A DNA stretch of 64,000 nucleotides from Amphritea atlantica (GTDB lineage Bacteria; Pseudomonadota; Gammaproteobacteria; Pseudomonadales; Balneatricaceae): contig CP073344.1 in the NCBI GenBank assembly GCA_024397875.1, forward strand, positions 1,045,001-1,109,000, given 5' to 3'. The translations under genes were made by a program, and so were the position numbers. Below are positions 46,383 through 56,048 of the stretch, one piece after another. The stretch's first letter is position 1; every line of letters starts with the position of its first letter. The notes under the pieces were generated by a model that ran no database searches, was not told the DNA's origin, and saw only the letters and a list, made by a program, of their open reading frames with translations.

Positions 46383-47816
46383 TCAACTGTGCTCTTTAAG
46401 ATGAGCAAAGGCTTGTAGTGCCTGGCTGCGAGTCTCTTTGAGGTCCAGGATCGGATTCGGGTAGGTTGTTCCCATCACAATTCCGGCCGCCTTAAGTACC
46501 GCTTCAGGGGCTTCCCAGGGAGTGTGAATATAGCGGCTGGGGAGTTTTTTCAGCTCGGGCAGATAGCGCCGTACATAGGTGCCGTCCGGGTCAAACTTCT
46601 GTCCCTGAGTGACCGGATTAAAAATTCTGAAATAGGGTGCGGCATCGGTTCCGCATCCGGCGACCCATTGCCAACTGGCGCTGTTGGAAGCCAGATCGGC
46701 GTCGACCAGTGTATCCCAGAACCAGCGGGCTCCGTGGAGCCAGTGCTGGAGTTGATTCTTCACCAGAAACGAGCCAACCAGCATGCGAACCCGGTTATGC
46801 ATGTAGCCGGTCTGCCACAGCTCTCGCATTCCGGCATCGATAACCGGAAACCCGGTTCTGCCCTGCTGCCAGTCACGGCAACGATCGGCATCGTTTCTCC
46901 AGGGAAAGTGATTAAATCGCTGATTCAGGTTTTCACGGGTCATACCGGGGTTGTGATAGAGCTGGTAATAGGAAAACTCGCGCCAGCCAAGCTCTTTCAG
47001 GAAAGTGTCCAGGGCGTCTTCCAGACCCGGCTTGTTCGCCTGTTGCTGGCTGTAGTACCAGATCTGCCGGGGGGATATCTGTCCCCACTGCAGGTAGGGC
47101 GATAGCGTTGAGGTCGCTTCCATCGATGGGAAGTCCCTGCCTTTCTGATAGTGTTGCAAACGCTCTGCAGTGAACTGTTGTAGCCGCTTCCAGGCGGCGT
47201 CTTCGGAGATCTCCCAGTGTTCACTGATACGCTCATACCAGGGGTGATCAGGCAGCAATCGAAGCTGCTGCAGACTGATTTGATCTGTACTGTCCTGAGC
47301 GGAGAATAGCCGCAGCTGTGGACTGGGCAGGGGCGCATCAGGAAGCGGGGCGTTTAAGCAGCCGTTGCGGAAAAAAGGCGTGAATACTTTGTAAGGCGTG
47401 CCATCGCCTTTGCTTACTTCCCAGGGCTCCCAAAGCAGTGAGCCATTATAGCTGTGTACTTCAATCGCGGCGTTTTTCAGCGCCCGTTTAATCAGGCTGT
47501 CCCGCCTGACTGCCTGAGGTGTATAACAGCGGTTCCAGAAAACCGCACGGGCTCCGGTCTGTTCAATCAGCTTTGACAATACGTCCAGAGGCTCGCCCCT
47601 GAACAGTTTCAGGCCGCCACTCAGCTGTTGGTTAAGCGAGTCCAGACTGTGATGTAGCCAGCAGCGGCTGGCTGCGCCGGGGGACCATTCATCAGCAACG
47701 CTGGTGTCGTCAATAAAGACCGGAATAACCGGGCCTTGCTGTGCCGCATAAAATAACGCCGGGTTATCCCGCAGTCTCAGGTCGTGACGCAGCCATACAA
47801 TGACAGGTGTGTTCAA
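46383..47816 (-). CDS. phrB: Deoxyribodipyrimidine photolyase
   Basis: Light-dependent repair of cyclobutane pyrimidine dimers. 477 residues, class I CPD type. N-terminal antenna domain (WLRHDLRLRDNPALFYAA) and FAD domain (TSTLSPYLQWGQISPRQIWY, RTGFPVIDAGMRELWQTGYM, ASNSASWQWVAGCGTDAAPY). Translation appears to start at TTG 47816 with AAAAAGG 8 bases upstream; no in-frame ATG is nearby. It is 12 bases after the DUF523 gene, so they form one operon. Confidence 0.95.
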   Translation of the reverse strand: MNTPVIVWLRHDLRLRDNPALFYAAQQGPVIPVFIDDTSVADEWSPGAASRCWLHHSLDSLNQQLSGGLKLFRGEPLDVLSKLIEQTGARAVFWNRCYTPQAVRRDSLIKRALKNAAIEVHSYNGSLLWEPWEVSKGDGTPYKVFTPFFRNGCLNAPLPDAPLPSPQLRLFSAQDSTDQISLQQLRLLPDHPWYERISEHWEISEDAAWKRLQQFTAERLQHYQKGRDFPSMEATSTLSPYLQWGQISPRQIWYYSQQQANKPGLEDALDTFLKELGWREFSYYQLYHNPGMTRENLNQRFNHFPWRNDADRCRDWQQGRTGFPVIDAGMRELWQTGYMHNRVRMLVGSFLVKNQLQHWLHGARWFWDTLVDADLASNSASWQWVAGCGTDAAPYFRIFNPVTQGQKFDPDGTYVRRYLPELKKLPSRYIHTPWEAPEAVLKAAGIVMGTTYPNPILDLKETRSQALQAFAHLKEHS

Positions 47817-47828
47817 AGCATTACCTTT

Positions 47829-48839
47829 TTATACCTGGTTACGAAGTCCCAGATGGGGGGGATAGGGCTCGAGATAGCGCTGCGCACGAATATATTCACT
47901 GCCATTCTGATTGATATAGTGTGACAGCAGGGTCATCGGGGTTATCAGGTTTACCTCGCCCAGCCGGTATTGCTCGAATACGTTGAGAATGTCCTGTCGG
48001 GCGGAACTCTCGACGCTTTGCTTCAGGTAACCCATGATATGTTGCATCACATTACAGTGGGAACCGCGGGACGCAGGGGTGTTAATGGCAGACATAAACT
48101 GCTGCTGGTAGGTTTTCAGGAGGGCATCCAAAGGCTCGTTGTGCGCCACCGCCAGCATCTTACCCAGTTCCCGGTAGGCGGTTTGATTGTGTGCCATTAA
48201 CAGGTACTTATAGCTGCTATGAAATTGCAGCAGGTTATGAAAGCTGGGTTGCCCGGCTACCTCTGTGCGGAAATTATGGTGTGCAAACACCCGCATCACG
48301 AAGTTCTCTCTTAACTGTGCATCGTTCAGTCTGCCATCTTCCTCAATAGGAAGGTTGGGGTAGCGTTGCATCAGTTCACGGGCAAACAGACCCGCCCCCC
48401 GCTCTTCGTGGGGGTGGCCGGAGGGCTGATAGATTTTGACCCGTTCCATACCGCAGCTGGGGGAATCTTTCTTCAGGATAAACCCATCCAGTTGTTCACA
48501 TCGGTCCAGCATTGGCTGGCATGCATCCGTCAGTTGTTTGCTCAGATCGTGTAGCTGCGGGTTGCCCGGGTCTTTTTCTGGATCCCCGGCATTCTCCGAA
48601 GGGGGCTTTGAAAAAATCAGTGTAGGGTTCGCAGGGTCACCGGTAAGGCGCATGGTGGGTCTGGGTATACCAAACCCGGCAGCGACTTCCGGACAAAAGG
48701 GCTGAAACTTAAAATGCTTCGCCAGTTGATTCTGGCAGATTCTCGACTGGCTGTGGCCTCCGTTAAAGCGAACCTCTTCACCCATCACGCAGGCACTGAT
48801 ACCGACAGGAATATCGGTTGTTTCGGATATCCGGTTCAT
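47829..48839 (-). CDS. DUF523-DUF1722 protein
   Basis: 336 residues from ATG 48839 with AAGGA 7 bases upstream. The 67-codon upstream extension of the open frame crosses the promoter and is rejected. N-terminal DUF523 (VGISACVMGEEVRFNGGHSQ, FCPEVAAGFGIPRPTMRL, KKDSPSCGMERV) with conserved Cys residues, and C-terminal DUF1722 (FHSSYKYLLMAHN onward). Frequently joined to photolyase genes; function unproven, possibly light or oxidative stress related. Confidence 0.92.
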   Translation of the reverse strand: MNRISETTDIPVGISACVMGEEVRFNGGHSQSRICQNQLAKHFKFQPFCPEVAAGFGIPRPTMRLTGDPANPTLIFSKPPSENAGDPEKDPGNPQLHDLSKQLTDACQPMLDRCEQLDGFILKKDSPSCGMERVKIYQPSGHPHEERGAGLFARELMQRYPNLPIEEDGRLNDAQLRENFVMRVFAHHNFRTEVAGQPSFHNLLQFHSSYKYLLMAHNQTAYRELGKMLAVAHNEPLDALLKTYQQQFMSAINTPASRGSHCNVMQHIMGYLKQSVESSARQDILNVFEQYRLGEVNLITPMTLLSHYINQNGSEYIRAQRYLEPYPPHLGLRNQV

Positions 48840-48875
48840 TGGTAATCCTTCTTCATCGGCTTTTATAGGCTCTGG

Positions 48876-48901
48876 TACGTAATCCGCTAAGCAACAGATC
48901 A
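48876..48901 (-). promoter_or_regulatory. RpoE/ChrR-type promoter, DUF523-photolyase operon
   Basis: On the minus strand TGATCT (48901-48896), 16-base spacer, CGTA (48879-48876), about 37 bases upstream of the ATG. One mismatch to the TGATCC seen at the other three sites. Confidence 0.55.
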
Positions 48902-48987
48902 GTGGCTGAGGAATAATTACCTGAATATGGCTAAAAAACAGGCAATAAAATTCTTGACTGAATTGGTAGGTTATATATATTATTACC

Positions 48988-49168
48988 GAGTAATTGACTC
49001 GGGTATTAATGGTTTGTATTGAGTATCTGCTCTCTCTCACTCAGGTAGGATGTACAGAACAGAGTTTCTTCCGATGATGTTCAACTGCTGTGGTCAATTT
49101 ATTCATCCGGCAAGTCTGGATCTAATTGCCCTCTTTGAAGCCGCTGTGTTGACAGCGGCTTTTTTTTA
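48988..49168 (+). ncRNA. Candidate small RNA ending in a strong terminator
   Basis: Two promoter-like sequences on the plus strand (TTGACT-N16-TATATT at 48954-48981 and TTGACT-N17-TATTGA at 48994-49022) precede about 110-175 bases that end in the perfect terminator at 49139. The only open frame here (49050-49244) runs through the terminator and is not credible. The layout suggests a small RNA between the divergent DUF523 gene and the convergent pta gene. I cannot assign it to a known family. Confidence 0.35.
49139..49168 (+). terminator. Rho-independent terminator on the plus strand
   Basis: Stem AGCCGCTGT/ACAGCGGCT with a four-base loop followed by eight or more Ts. The T-run is only on the plus strand, so it does not serve pta (minus strand); no annotated plus-strand gene ends here. 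Confidence 0.85.
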
Positions 49169-49206
49169 TCTGCACGATGTGTTGCTGACCGATCGGACGG
49201 TCAATC

Positions 49207-51348
49207 CTATCCGTTGTCTACCGCTCCCGCCTGGATCGCAGTGAGCGCGATGGTGAACACAATATCGTCTACCAGTGCGCCTCTGGAAAGATCATTAACC
49301 GGCTTTCGCATCCCCTGTAACATCGGCCCGATGCTGATGACATCAGCACTCCTTTGTACCGCTTTGTAAGTGGTATTGCCGGTGTTTAGATCGGGAAAGA
49401 TAAAGACCGTTGCCTGACCGGCAACTGTGCTGCCAGGGGCTTTAGACCGGGCGACGCTTTCCATCACTGCGGCATCATATTGCAGCGGACCGTCAATCAG
49501 AAGCTCCGGACGTTTTTGTCGCGCGATAGCGGTCGCTTGCCGGACTTTTTCAACATCTGCCCCCTGACCCGAGCCACCGGTAGAGTAGCTTATCATCGCC
49601 ACGCGCGGAGGGATGCCAAACGCGGTGGCTGAGTCTGCCGACTGGATGGCGATATCCGCCAGTTGCTCCGCGTTGGGATCAGGATTGATCGCGCAGTCGC
49701 CATAGATCAGCACCTGTTCAGGAAGACACATAAAGAAGATCGAAGAGACCAGATTACAGCCGGGAGCGGTTTTAATCAGCTGCATAGGCGGTCGGATAGT
49801 GTTCGCGGTGGTGTGTTCTGCGCCGCTGACCAGACCGTCCACATGCCCCATCTCCAGCATCAGCGTTCCCAGCACGACATTATCCTGCAACTGCTCTTCG
49901 GCGATAATCTTCGTCATCCCTTTATGGTGTCGTAATTCCACCAGGCGATTTATATAGTCTTTACGGATCAGCTGCGGATCGCTGATGGTGACATTGTCGT
50001 TGAGTATCACCCCCTGATTTTTGGCGACCTGCACGATCTCTTTAGTATTGCCCAGCAGGACGCAGCGGGCGATCCCTCGTTCTGCGCAGATGGCCGCCGC
50101 TTTCACTGTGCGAGGTTCATTACCCTCAGGCAGAACGATAATTTTGTCCGCCAGACGGGCGCGTTTGATCAACTGGTAGCGGAATGCGGGCGGTGAGAGG
50201 CGTCGCTGGTAGTTGTCATCCACCAGGGTTGCCAGCCAGTCGTGATCAATATGCGCCGCTGTTGCTTCTTTAATATCACGAATGCGCGGCAGGTCATCCG
50301 CCCGGGTTTCCTGATTCAGCTGCGTCATGGCTATTGCCGTTTGCCAGCTATCCAGAGGAATGCTGAGAATCGGCAGGCCAGCCTCACAGGCCCCGGCACA
50401 AAGCGTCAGTACTGCGGCAGAGGGGGTAAACCCTCCGGTCAGCACCAGGGCCGACAGTTCTACACCATTCACTGCCGCCATGCAGGCGGCAACGATCATA
50501 TCGTCCCGGTCTCCCGGGGTGAACACCAGCGATCCCGGGCGCAGTTCATTCACGGCATTCGCCACCGTTCTGGCGCATATTGTTATCCTGCTGACCCGAC
50601 GGGTGGCGATATCGCCGGTATTGATAACTGAAGCATTGAGGTAATCCGCGATATCTTTAACCCTGGGGGTAATCAGGTCCCGGTTCCATGGAATGCAACC
50701 AAGCAGGCGGAACTGGTTATTGAAAATTGTCGCGTGTTCGCGGATGACCTCCTCAGTGAGACTGTGGGTAACGGTGTTACCGGTGCTCAGAAATGGCTGC
50801 ATATGTCCTTCACGGTTAACCGGAGCGCCCAGTTTGCTGAGTATGCAGCCCAGCAGATGTTTGTTTTTGATACCACCATAAGCCCGGGCGGTAATATCGA
50901 TGTGATCCTGTAGTGCTTCGACAGTGTCATTGCCCGGTGTAGCAACCAGCACCACCTGAGCATCCAGAGCTTTGGCAATCTCCTGATTGATACGGGTCGC
51001 ATAGGGCTGGCTTTCGGTATGTACCATCCCTTCGATAATTACGATTTCATTATCGGCTGGCAGGCTCTGCTCATAACGGGCCACAATCTGTTCCAGCACC
51101 TGGCTGCCTTTATCCTGGCTGACCAGTTGCTCAACATCGCGAATCGTAACCGGCTCGGCAATGGGGGAGCTGCAGTCCCCCTGCAGCATGGCAATCGTGA
51201 TATCGGTTCGATTGCCGTTTCCCTGCGCGATCGGTTTAAAGAAGTGAACTTTAATCCCCTGGCGGTTCATTGCCTGAAACAGGCCCAGCACAGCGGTAGA
51301 AAGACCTGCACCCACACCGGTAGGGGCAAGCAGTAATGCTTGAGACAT
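49207..51348 (-). CDS. pta: Phosphate acetyltransferase, long form
   Basis: Interconverts acetyl-CoA and acetyl phosphate. 713 residues: N-terminal BioD-like P-loop domain (LLLAPTGVGAGLSTAVLGLF), central DRTGG domain, and C-terminal catalytic PTA domain from about 375 (LPEGNEPRTVKAAAICAERG, PGSTVAGQATVFIFPDLNTG). Single gene here; ackA is not in the window. Confidence 0.96.
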   Translation of the reverse strand: MSQALLLAPTGVGAGLSTAVLGLFQAMNRQGIKVHFFKPIAQGNGNRTDITIAMLQGDCSSPIAEPVTIRDVEQLVSQDKGSQVLEQIVARYEQSLPADNEIVIIEGMVHTESQPYATRINQEIAKALDAQVVLVATPGNDTVEALQDHIDITARAYGGIKNKHLLGCILSKLGAPVNREGHMQPFLSTGNTVTHSLTEEVIREHATIFNNQFRLLGCIPWNRDLITPRVKDIADYLNASVINTGDIATRRVSRITICARTVANAVNELRPGSLVFTPGDRDDMIVAACMAAVNGVELSALVLTGGFTPSAAVLTLCAGACEAGLPILSIPLDSWQTAIAMTQLNQETRADDLPRIRDIKEATAAHIDHDWLATLVDDNYQRRLSPPAFRYQLIKRARLADKIIVLPEGNEPRTVKAAAICAERGIARCVLLGNTKEIVQVAKNQGVILNDNVTISDPQLIRKDYINRLVELRHHKGMTKIIAEEQLQDNVVLGTLMLEMGHVDGLVSGAEHTTANTIRPPMQLIKTAPGCNLVSSIFFMCLPEQVLIYGDCAINPDPNAEQLADIAIQSADSATAFGIPPRVAMISYSTGGSGQGADVEKVRQATAIARQKRPELLIDGPLQYDAAVMESVARSKAPGSTVAGQATVFIFPDLNTGNTTYKAVQRSADVISIGPMLQGMRKPVNDLSRGALVDDIVFTIALTAIQAGAVDNG

Positions 51349-52160
51349 CAGAGTTCCTTGGGGTCTTTAGCGACCGTTGTTCGTTCCCGGCACTTTATAC
51401 GGGTACTGAATCATCATAGTAAAAAAGGAACCAGATCTGGAAGAGTTGTTATTGACTGGTATGACTGTCGATTCTACGGGGTTGCCGGAGAAAATTACAA
51501 GCTTACTTTTTAACCTGACTGCTCACAGAGAGGATGGCATCGTGATGTTGAGATTTTTGTCGGGTTGAGGGAGGGCGAGCGATAGCGAGCGCTATCTAAC
51601 TGACGGCCGTATAAAGCAATCAGCCACTTTTTAGGGCGCTCTCCGGGTAAGGCGGTTCAATCAGTCAGTCGTTCTTGAAAACATCATGGTGAATAAAGCT
51701 ACTGGCTTTGGTTGTGCAAAATAACCCTTTCGATAGTTATTTTCTATGAAAATGAGTTGTTTGATATTCGTTGTGAATATTGAACAAATGTACTCCCCCG
51801 AAAAGGGTAGTCTTAGAAACTACATATCTTACAGGCTGTCTTTTTATGCATAAATAGCCTGATTTTTTACTGATTTATATCATTAAAACAATATATTACG
51901 TGTGATTTACATTATTTAGTTATTTTGTGAAAAATGATTTTAATCTGACTGAGAAAACTAACAATCGGAACTGGTGTTGCATTTTTATGAACAGACGTAC
52001 TTTCTATTTCTAACGAGCAGTGTTAAAAATAACGAACACTACCCCTTGAGAGGTAGATTCGTAAATCAGGTATTTCACAGCAAAAATCAATTAATAGATT
52101 GTCTGTGTTATGACCCAAAAAACCTGAGCCATCAGACTTAATAATAAAAGGACGAAGATA
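51349..52160. promoter_or_regulatory. Long intergenic region upstream of dctP, with a possible sigma-54 promoter
   Basis: 812 bases without a credible gene between divergent pta and dctP. At 51966-51981, CGGAACT-N4-TTGCA keeps the GG/GC pair with the correct 10-base interval of a sigma-54 promoter, matching the TTGCA half well and the TGGCACG half only partly. TRAP dicarboxylate systems are often sigma-54 controlled. A short hairpin (GATAGCG/CGCTATC) lies near 51582. Otherwise AT-rich with no clear content. Confidence 0.35.
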
Positions 52161-53177
52161 GTGAAGAGAAGAGACCTGCTTAAAGCTGCTGCAACCGGTA
52201 TTGCTGCTGCACCCCTGGCCCTGTCATCCACAACTGCTAAGGCGGGCGATAATGTTCGCTTACGCATGCAGACTCTGTATGGAACAGAGACTGACGACCT
52301 TTATAAAATGTTCGCTAACGATGTTAAAGCGGTATCTAACAAAAGCGTACGTATTCAGCGTTTCCGCGGTTCAGAACTGGTGCCTAATGATCAGATGCTG
52401 GACTCCGTATCCAAAGGCACGCTGGATATGTGTCAGGGATATGCCGGTTACTGGGCTGGACAGCTGGATATTGCCAAAATTGAATCGGGTATTCCGGGCG
52501 CCTGGACCAGCTATGATGAAGCGATCTATCTGCATCAGAAGCAGGGGCTGACAGCACTGCTGGAAGAGGCTTATGCTGAGAAAGGCGTCAAGTATCTGGG
52601 CGCTATCTTCGGTGGACCATACGATCTGCTGACAACCAAGCCGGTTAACAGCCTGGAAGACCTGAAAAAGATGAAAATCCGTGCCACTGCAACGGTTGCC
52701 GGTATTCTGGAAAAATTTGATATTCCGACGGTCTATCTGCCGAGCCAGGAGCTGTATGTTGCTCTGTCCACCGGTGCGATTGATGGCGTGATCTACGGCG
52801 GATCGCTGGAGTATAAAGCGCTGAAGCTGCACGAGTCTGCTAAATATTACACCTACCTCAACATGATCAACCCAGGCTATGCCGACGGTATGCTGATCAA
52901 CATGAAGAAATGGGAATCGCTGTCTGAAGATCAACAGAAAGCCCTGGAGCTGGCAACCGCTAAACACGCAGTCAATATGCATGCATGGAATGTAAATGGT
53001 TGTCTGGATGTCAACGGCGAAGGTATTTTCGAGTTTTCGTCTCTGCCTGAAGCGGATTCTAAAGCGCTCACCGTTGCTGCGATGGATGTATGGAAAGAGG
53101 AAGCTGCAAAGTCGCCACGCAATGCCAAAGCGATTGATGCGATCACAGCGACCGCCAAGGCGACTGGGAGAGTCTGA
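52161..53177 (+). CDS. dctP: TRAP transporter solute-binding protein
   Basis: 338 residues with a twin-arginine-type signal (KRRDLLKAAATGIAAAPLAL), so possibly exported folded. DctP family segments: ATATVAGILEKFDIPTVYLP and LSTGAIDGVIYGGSLEYKAL. Starts at GTG 52161 with AAGGACG upstream. The substrate is probably an organic or keto acid; not determinable here. It overlaps dctQ by one base. Confidence 0.93.
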   Translation: MKRRDLLKAAATGIAAAPLALSSTTAKAGDNVRLRMQTLYGTETDDLYKMFANDVKAVSNKSVRIQRFRGSELVPNDQMLDSVSKGTLDMCQGYAGYWAGQLDIAKIESGIPGAWTSYDEAIYLHQKQGLTALLEEAYAEKGVKYLGAIFGGPYDLLTTKPVNSLEDLKKMKIRATATVAGILEKFDIPTVYLPSQELYVALSTGAIDGVIYGGSLEYKALKLHESAKYYTYLNMINPGYADGMLINMKKWESLSEDQQKALELATAKHAVNMHAWNVNGCLDVNGEGIFEFSSLPEADSKALTVAAMDVWKEEAAKSPRNAKAIDAITATAKATGRV

Positions 53178-53698
53178 TGGCAATACTTTCTCAATATCTT
53201 GCTTTTCAGGACAGGGTATCTGAGTGGGTGGGCCGGACCTTCAGCTGGTTGTGTCTGGCCATGATTGCAGGGCTTTGCTACGAGGTGACAGCGCGTTATC
53301 TGTTTAACAGCCCAACCTCGTGGGCACACGAATCGACCACCATGCTGTACGGTACTTTCTGCATTCTGGCAGGGGTTTATACCCATAAACACCATGGCCA
53401 TGTGCGCAGTGAAGTGATTTACAACCTGTTCCCGGAACGGGGACGGGCAGTGCTGGACGTGATCACCGGGCTGATTGGCCTGGTGGTGTTTTCAGTGTTC
53501 TTTTACATAACCTTCAATTTCGCTGCAGACTCCTGGGCGATCAGAGAGGTTTCGTCTAAGAGTACCTGGGGCCCAGTCGTATATCCCTTTAAGTCTGTGC
53601 TCCCTCTGGCTGTGGGTCTGATGATTCTGCAGAGCATCGCTGCGTTGATTCGCAGTGTCATGGTCGTTATCGGGGTACAACCAGAACCGCAGGTCTGA
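53177..53698 (+). CDS. dctQ: TRAP transporter small membrane subunit
   Basis: 173 residues with four hydrophobic helices; RYLFNSPTSWAHESTTMLYG is the conserved DctQ region. It joins DctM in the sodium-coupled transporter. It starts one base inside the end of dctP. Confidence 0.92.
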   Translation: MAILSQYLAFQDRVSEWVGRTFSWLCLAMIAGLCYEVTARYLFNSPTSWAHESTTMLYGTFCILAGVYTHKHHGHVRSEVIYNLFPERGRAVLDVITGLIGLVVFSVFFYITFNFAADSWAIREVSSKSTWGPVVYPFKSVLPLAVGLMILQSIAALIRSVMVVIGVQPEPQV

Positions 53699-53802
53699 TT
53701 CTGGCTGCACTCCCGGGCACTACTCTGTAACTCCCTATACCTGAACCGGTAGGCAATCTGTTTGCTTACCGGTCAGTTCATCATTTAAGCGAAGGTGTAT
53801 TT

Positions 53803-55128
53803 GTGTTAGATCTAGATCCCTTAGTGGTTACCTTTGGCATGTTCTTCTCGATGCTGATCCTGCTGGCAATGGGGGCTCCGCTAACCTGGGCCCTGCTGAC
53901 GGTTGGTACAGGTTCAGCATATTTTTTGTGGGGGCCTGCCGGACTTGAGTTGCTGGCAACCAGCGCTTTCTCGGCAATGGATAACTTCCTTCTGGTCGCC
54001 TTGCCGATGTTTATCTTCATGGGCCTGATGTTACAACGCTCCGGTATTACCGATGATCTGTTTGATATGATCAATAAGCTCATGGGAGGGATTCCCGGAG
54101 GCCTGGGCATGGGGACCGTGGTCATCTGTGCCATTATCGCGGCCATGGCGGGTGTCTCCGGTGCGGCAACCGTGAGCCTGGGTATTATTGCATTGCCATC
54201 GATGCTGAGCCGTGGTTACGATAAGAAACTGGTGACCGGAACGATAATGGCGGGTGGTGCGTTAGGCTTTCTGATCCCGCCCAGCGTATTGATGATCGTC
54301 TATGCGTTTCTTGCACGGGAGTCGGTGGGTAAGCTGTTCGCAGCAGGTATGATGCCCGGCCTGATGCTGGCCGGTATCTATATGCTGTATATCTTCCTGT
54401 TCTCATTGAAAAACCCGGATAAGGCTCCGTCAATCGCTCTGTCAGAGCGCTTAAGCGCAGTGGATAAACTGAAAGCGTTGAAAGCGCTGGTGCTTCCGGG
54501 AGCCCTGATTACAACGGTGCTGGGTTTCATCATTGGCGGGGTTACGTCCCCTTCAGAAGCGTCGGCTGTCGGTGCTGCCGGTTCTCTGGTCTGTGCTGCG
54601 CTCTATCGCACGCTCAATGTGAAAATGCTGAAAGAGGTGCTGATGAGCACCACTCAGCTGATGGGGATGTTGCTGTGGATCACGATCGCGGCGGTATTCT
54701 TCAGTAAGATCTATATCGGCCTGGGCGCCGGTATGCTGATTACTGAACTGGTTGAGGATTCTAACCTTTCGCCTTATCTGGTGATTATCGCGATGCTGGC
54801 AACTTACTTCATACTGGGGATGTTTCTGGATGATTTTGCGATTGTCTTCATCACCGTACCGTTGTTTGTGCCGATTGTGCAGGAGCTGGGGTTCGATACT
54901 GTGTGGTTCGCCGTGCTGTTTATTATCAGTATGCAAACCGCCTATCTGACACCACCCTTTGGCTATAATCTGTTTTATATGCGCTCGGTAGCGCCGCCGT
55001 CGATCACCATCTACGATCTGTATAAAGCGGTCATTCCGTTTATTATTCTGCAGATTATCGGTCTCGCGCTGGTGGTGATCTTTCCTGAAATTGCGCTTTG
55101 GTTACCGAATCTTATATTCGGGTCCTGA
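53803..55128 (+). CDS. dctM: TRAP transporter large membrane subunit
   Basis: 441 residues, about 12 membrane segments; starts at GTG 53803 with GAAGG upstream. DctM-family features: MAGVSGAATVSLGIIALPSM and GGALGFLIPPSVLMIVYAFL. Full length and intact. The last 393 bases (54736-55128) recur in decayed form at 59701-60092, beyond the inserted MFS/LysR region. Confidence 0.94.
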   Translation: MLDLDPLVVTFGMFFSMLILLAMGAPLTWALLTVGTGSAYFLWGPAGLELLATSAFSAMDNFLLVALPMFIFMGLMLQRSGITDDLFDMINKLMGGIPGGLGMGTVVICAIIAAMAGVSGAATVSLGIIALPSMLSRGYDKKLVTGTIMAGGALGFLIPPSVLMIVYAFLARESVGKLFAAGMMPGLMLAGIYMLYIFLFSLKNPDKAPSIALSERLSAVDKLKALKALVLPGALITTVLGFIIGGVTSPSEASAVGAAGSLVCAALYRTLNVKMLKEVLMSTTQLMGMLLWITIAAVFFSKIYIGLGAGMLITELVEDSNLSPYLVIIAMLATYFILGMFLDDFAIVFITVPLFVPIVQELGFDTVWFAVLFIISMQTAYLTPPFGYNLFYMRSVAPPSITIYDLYKAVIPFIILQIIGLALVVIFPEIALWLPNLIFGS

Positions 55129-55171
55129 TGATGAAAGGATGTGATTGAATCGTTTAAAAAGCCGCTCAAAA

Positions 55172-55203
55172 AAATCCGATGTCAGTGATGACATCGGATT
55201 TTC
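55172..55203. terminator. Terminator after dctM
   Basis: Stem AATCCGATGTCA/TGACATCGGATT, loop GTGA, flanked by A- and T-runs, so usable in both directions. The remaining bases to 55450 hold no gene I can support. Confidence 0.88.
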
Positions 55204-55450
55204 TAACAAGCTCGGCTTAGGCTCAAATGCTTAAGTGAACCGCATTGCGCTATCTAGCGGGCTTTTTGTTATCTAACAGCCAAATCATTTGCCACAGACT
55301 GGACAGTCCTGGATCCGAAAGTCATGGTTTTATGCCAGAACACTTTTGAGGTTGGAATGAGTTAGCTGCGAGTGGGCTCACTCGCAGCGGGTGATAGAGA
55401 TGAATAATAAAAGGAGACTCCCGACATTCTGTCTTAGGAGCCTATAAGAA

Positions 55451-55994
55451 TTACGCTGTTGCCATCCTTAAACGTGGGACTGGTTTGTCATTGATTGGAA
55501 GATGAATCAATGCAGAGATAAACGCCAGCACGACTGCTGACCACCAAATGGGTTCGTATGACCCGTAATAATCATAGATGACACCACCAGTCCATGCTCC
55601 CAAAAAGCTGCCTACCTGATGAGAGAAAAACACCAACCCGTATAGGGTCGACAGGTAACGAGCACCAAAAATCTGACGAACTAAGCCCGATGTAATGGGC
55701 ACCGTTCCTAACCAACAAAAACCGATAGCCGCGCCGAAGATACCAGCAGTCAGTTCTGTGGTAGGTATTAACACAAAAGCACCAATCACAGCCGTACGTA
55801 CGAAGTACAGCGCTGACATTACATAATGTTTGCTATACCGGTCTGCCATAGCGCCCCAGAAGTATGACCCCATGATGTTAAAAATGCCCACATAAGCCAG
55901 TGCCATGGCCGCCGTTGAGGCAGGTAAGTTTTTATCTAACACATAACTGGGAAGGTGAGTGGCGATAAACATTACATGGAATCCACACACAAAA
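55451..55994 (-). pseudogene. MFS transporter, 3' part (split by IS110)
   Basis: The C-terminal 180 residues of a major facilitator transporter, joined in the original gene to the part beginning at 57983. The sequence resumes as FVCGFHVMFIATHLPSYVLD, directly continuing GYWLIHIGF on the other side of the IS. It contains about six membrane segments. The gene as a whole is disrupted and presumed inactive. Confidence 0.88.
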
Positions 55995-56048
55995 ATGTAT
56001 GGTTCCCCTCATGATTGCAACACAGATTTGTGATCATGAGGTGGTTTT

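Noticed and set aside
46524..47105. 193-codon open frame antisense to the photolyase gene
   Set aside because: Shadow of phrB; no ribosome site or protein-like features.
48840..49040. 67-codon N-terminal extension of the DUF523 gene
   Set aside because: It runs through the candidate promoter at 48876-48901, has no homology-like content, and ATG 48839 has a well-placed ribosome site.
49050..49244. 64-codon plus-strand open frame near pta
   Set aside because: It passes through a strong terminator and overlaps the end of pta; a non-coding transcript is the better explanation.
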